Below, piece after piece: positions 61,855 through 64,000 of a stretch of DNA of 64,000 nt (positions are counted from its first letter, which is position 1; every line of letters begins with the position of its first letter). Made by a program: the position numbers and the translations under genes. The notes below the pieces were generated by a model. That model saw only the letters and a list, made by a program, of their open reading frames with translations, had not been told where the DNA came from and searched no databases. Source of the DNA: Arthrobacter sp. PAMC25564 (lineage in GTDB: Bacteria; Actinomycetota; Actinomycetes; Actinomycetales; Micrococcaceae); assembly GCF_004798705.1 (NCBI RefSeq), contig NZ_CP039290.1:2914001-2978000 (forward strand). The letters are read 5' to 3'.

Positions 61855-62435
61855 GCGCCACGAACGCTGTCAGCGCTTCGCATGCGGACCATTTCACCAA
61901 CAGGGTGGGCAGTGTCGGATCCGGGGATATGCTCTCTGCCGATGATTTCAAGGCCGCGTTCCGTAACCATCCGGCCGGCGTAGCGGTTATCACCGCGGAT
62001 GCCGGGGACGGCCCCGTCGGGCTGACCGCCACATCCGTCATCTCGGTTTCGGCCAACCCTGCACTGCTGGTGTTTTCCCTGTCGGCCTTCTCCTCCACGG
62101 CCCCGGCACTGGCCCGGGCCGAAACCCTCGTGGTCCATCTCCTGAGCGCGGACCAGATGGGCCTGGCCAAGACCTTCGCCACAAGCGGGATCGACCGCTT
62201 CGCCGACACCGCCACGTGGTCGCGGCTGGTCACCGGTGAACCGGTGCTGCACGACGCCCCGACCTGGCTGCGCGGCCGCATCGTGGACCGCATGCAGGCC
62301 GGCGACTCAACCGTCGTAGCCGTCCAGGTCCTGCAGGCCTCCGTATCCGAACCCGGGCCGGACGCCGACACCAGCCCGCTGGTCTACCACAACCGGGCCT
62401 GGCACCGGCTCGGCGAGCTGTCGGCAATCAGCTGA
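61851..62435 (+). CDS. Flavin reductase (HpaC/HsaB-like)
   Basis: 194 residues from ATG 61851. The flavin-reductase-like domain starts at about residue 28 with SADDFKAAFRNHPAGVAVIT, VGLTATSVISVSANPALLVF, LVVHLLSADQMGLAKTFATS and closes with the usual PLVYHNRAWHRLGEL. It supplies reduced flavin to the preceding monooxygenase. Translationally coupled by ATGA. Confidence 0.9.
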   Translation: MSATNAVSASHADHFTNRVGSVGSGDMLSADDFKAAFRNHPAGVAVITADAGDGPVGLTATSVISVSANPALLVFSLSAFSSTAPALARAETLVVHLLSADQMGLAKTFATSGIDRFADTATWSRLVTGEPVLHDAPTWLRGRIVDRMQAGDSTVVAVQVLQASVSEPGPDADTSPLVYHNRAWHRLGELSAIS

Positions 62436-62505
62436 CCGGCCGCCGTCGTCCGTTCTGATCAAACCCAAACCCCATCACCACGCCACATCTCAACGAGGAG
62501 AACCC

Positions 62506-63465
62506 ATGGCACTCGACGAAGCAACCACCGCATTCCTGACCGGCATGGCACAGGCCGCCGGCCCCGACGCCAAACCCCTGTGGGAGCTGACCGCGGCGGA
62601 AGCCCGCATCGCCAGCAGCGGGCTGAAGGACCTCTACGGCTCCGGCCCCGACGTCCACAACGCTGAAGACCACACGCTGACCGGCTACGACGGCGGGAAC
62701 TTCAAGGTCAGGGTCCTTGTTCCCAACGACAAGCCAAACGCCGTGCTCGTATATATGCACGGCGGCGGCTGGGTCCTGGATGACATCGAGGGCTACGAAA
62801 CCCTGGGACGGCAGCTCGCCACGAAATCCGGCGCCGTCATCGTTCTCGTGAACTACCGCAAGGCCCCCGAGCACCCGTTCCCGACTCCGGTCGAGGATGC
62901 CTGGACAGCCCTGAAGTGGACTGGGGAGAATGTGGAACGGTTTGCCGGAGCGCGTGTACCGCTGTTCGTCGGCGGTGACAGCGCCGGCGGAAACCTAGCG
63001 GCCGTCACCGCCATCCGCGCCCGGGACAACGCCGGTCCCGAACTTGCCGGCCAGGTGCTGCTCTACCCCTCCACGGACTCGGACTTTTCCCGGGCTTCCT
63101 ACCTTGAACCGGAAAACCAGTCCTTCCTCACCACAGAATTCATGCAGTGGTTCTGGAACCTCTATCTGCCCGAACCGGCCCTCCGGATCCAACCGGAGGC
63201 ATCCCCGCTACGGACCGGTTCGCTGGCGGGCCTTGCACCCGCGCTGGTGGTCACCGCCGAGCACGACATACTCCGCGACGAAGGCGAGGCCTACGCGGCG
63301 CGCCTCGAAGAGTCGGGCGTCAACGTCGAACATCACCGTTGGCCGGGACAGATGCACGCCTTCTTCTCCATGGTCAACGTCCTGCCGGCCAGCGCCGACG
63401 TGATGAACCTCGTGGCCAACTCGATCCGGACCCGGGCCACCGACACTGCAAGAGTTGCGGGCTGA
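62506..63465 (+). CDS. Alpha/beta hydrolase, hormone-sensitive-lipase family
   Basis: 319 residues with a GAGGAG site. Oxyanion motif VYMHGGGWVLDD, nucleophile Ser in GDSAGGNLAAVTA, acid and base in ALVVTAEHDILRDEGEAYAA and WPGQMHAFFSM. An esterase for short acyl or aromatic esters, or a lactonase in the pathway. Follows the flavin reductase by 70 bp, likely the same transcript. Confidence 0.88.
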   Translation: MALDEATTAFLTGMAQAAGPDAKPLWELTAAEARIASSGLKDLYGSGPDVHNAEDHTLTGYDGGNFKVRVLVPNDKPNAVLVYMHGGGWVLDDIEGYETLGRQLATKSGAVIVLVNYRKAPEHPFPTPVEDAWTALKWTGENVERFAGARVPLFVGGDSAGGNLAAVTAIRARDNAGPELAGQVLLYPSTDSDFSRASYLEPENQSFLTTEFMQWFWNLYLPEPALRIQPEASPLRTGSLAGLAPALVVTAEHDILRDEGEAYAARLEESGVNVEHHRWPGQMHAFFSMVNVLPASADVMNLVANSIRTRATDTARVAG

Positions 63466-63555
63466 CCATGTTCGGCAGCATCAGGATCAGAACGTGTCCG
63501 GCGGCTGGGACCGCTCATGGAGGTTGCCCACCGTCGAACGCCACGCCGTCGGACG

Positions 63556-63574
63556 GTGCCGGGCAGCCCGGCAC
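63556..63574 (+). other. Intergenic hairpin
   Basis: GTGCCGGG and CCCGGCAC pair over 8 bp around CAG in the 252-bp gap after the hydrolase gene. It may end part of the transcripts or protect the message. The rest of the gap shows nothing identifiable except the ribosome site of the next gene. Confidence 0.4.
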
Positions 63575-63717
63575 CTGGCCGGCCCGGCCGGAGGCGATCT
63601 CAGCCTCCCCATGGGAAGGTCTCTATGAGAGCAGCGGCCAGGATAGCCCGGCGCACCGATAGCGCGCACCACTTCAGCCTCAAACTTCCGGCCCCTGGGC
63701 CTTACCGAAGGAAAACA

Positions 63718-64000
63718 ATGGTTATTTTTAACGACGGGGTTGCCGAAACGGCTCTCCCGGACGCAAATGTCGTCCACACCGACGTGCTGATCGTCGGGTC
63801 GGGCCCGGCGGGGTCCTCGGCCGCACTGTTCCTATCCAGCCTGGGCGTGCCGAACATCATGATCACCAAGTACCGCTGGACGGCGAACACGCCCCGTGCG
63901 CACATCACGAACCAGCGCACCATGGAGATCTTCCGGGACATGGGGATCGAGGACCAGGTCCTGGCCGATGCCACGCCTCACGAGATGATCGGCGATACCG
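63718..64000 (+). CDS. FAD-dependent phenol-type hydroxylase, N-terminal part, cut by window edge
   Basis: The first 94 residues from ATG 63718 (GAAGGAAA upstream). FAD motif VLIVGSGPAGSSAALFLSSL at about 24-43, then GVPNIMITKYRWTANTPRAH and ITNQRTMEIFRDMGIEDQVL, typical of 2,4-dichlorophenol/phenol hydroxylases (TfdB group). It hydroxylates a phenol ortho to the OH with NADPH and O2. Fourth gene of the AraC-linked cluster, so the pathway probably runs through two successive hydroxylations. Confidence 0.82.
   Translation, partial: MVIFNDGVAETALPDANVVHTDVLIVGSGPAGSSAALFLSSLGVPNIMITKYRWTANTPRAHITNQRTMEIFRDMGIEDQVLADATPHEMIGDT

Noticed and set aside
1..64000. CRISPR arrays, tRNA/rRNA genes, insertion sequences, prophage or integrase genes
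   Set aside because: None could be recognised by reading both strands. No regularly spaced long repeats, cloverleaf-like CCA ends or transposase motifs were seen.

Overview
The window comes from a high-GC Gram-positive soil actinobacterium, most probably Arthrobacter in the broad sense (Micrococcaceae). The reading frames are GC-rich with strong third-position GC. The truncated amine oxidase at the left edge closely resembles the Arthrobacter globiformis phenylethylamine oxidase as I remember it. The homogentisate genes come without a recognisable glutathione-type isomerase, as expected in a lineage that uses mycothiol. I saw no rRNA, tRNA, CRISPR array, insertion sequence or phage gene. The region is a chain of catabolic and transport cassettes, each with its own local regulator, typical of an accessory metabolic part of the chromosome.

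Layout. (1) 1-5.4 kb: amine catabolism, with copper amine oxidase (partial), TetR, AraC, APC permease and aldehyde dehydrogenase. (2) 5.4-12.5 kb: a decayed MFS symporter, then a homogentisate locus (flavoprotein hydroxylase, MarR, hmgA, an unassigned 304-residue protein, fumarylacetoacetase). (3) 13-24 kb: potassium module kdpE-kdpD-kdpC-kdpB-kdpA-kdpF, preceded by a 39-residue membrane peptide gene, an APC-type transporter, and an unknown 206-residue protein whose upstream region shares a sequence element with the kdp upstream region. (4) 24-28.6 kb: a damaged DUF2306 gene beside a TetR gene, then a MarR-flanked unit encoding a GTP cyclohydrolase II fused to a flavin monooxygenase, a small protein and a cupin. 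(5) 28.6-35.3 kb: small membrane and secreted proteins, SDR, TetR, acyl-CoA dehydrogenase, acyl-CoA ligase and a LigB-type dioxygenase. (6) 35.3-42.9 kb: an exopolysaccharide locus (nucleotide-sugar enzymes, a processive GT2 synthase, a PIG-L deacetylase, a secreted GH53 galactanase). (7) 43-52.6 kb: an organosulfur-type uptake and desulfurisation cluster (two LLM monooxygenases, an ABC importer, an SfnB/DszC-like flavoenzyme). (8) 52.7-59.4 kb: miscellaneous genes (acetyltransferase-like, MFS, LysR, NDH-2, SnoaL-like, MarR, FUSC-like). (9) 59.5-64 kb: an AraC-controlled aromatic hydroxylation cluster (two-component flavin monooxygenase, alpha/beta hydrolase, start of a phenol hydroxylase) that runs off the right edge.

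How the parts work together. Amines would be oxidised to aldehydes and then acids. Hydroxylated phenylacetates could feed homogentisate and so fumarate and acetoacetate. The strongest regulatory signals are repeated cis-elements: an identical 15-bp element placed exactly 87 nt from each of two divergent start codons (amine cassette), a 23-bp element repeated on both sides of the homogentisate marR, a kdp element repeated before an unknown gene, and an 18-bp tandem repeat in the sulfur cluster. The most unusual proteins are the RibA-monooxygenase fusion and the GT2/deacetylase/GH53 polysaccharide set.
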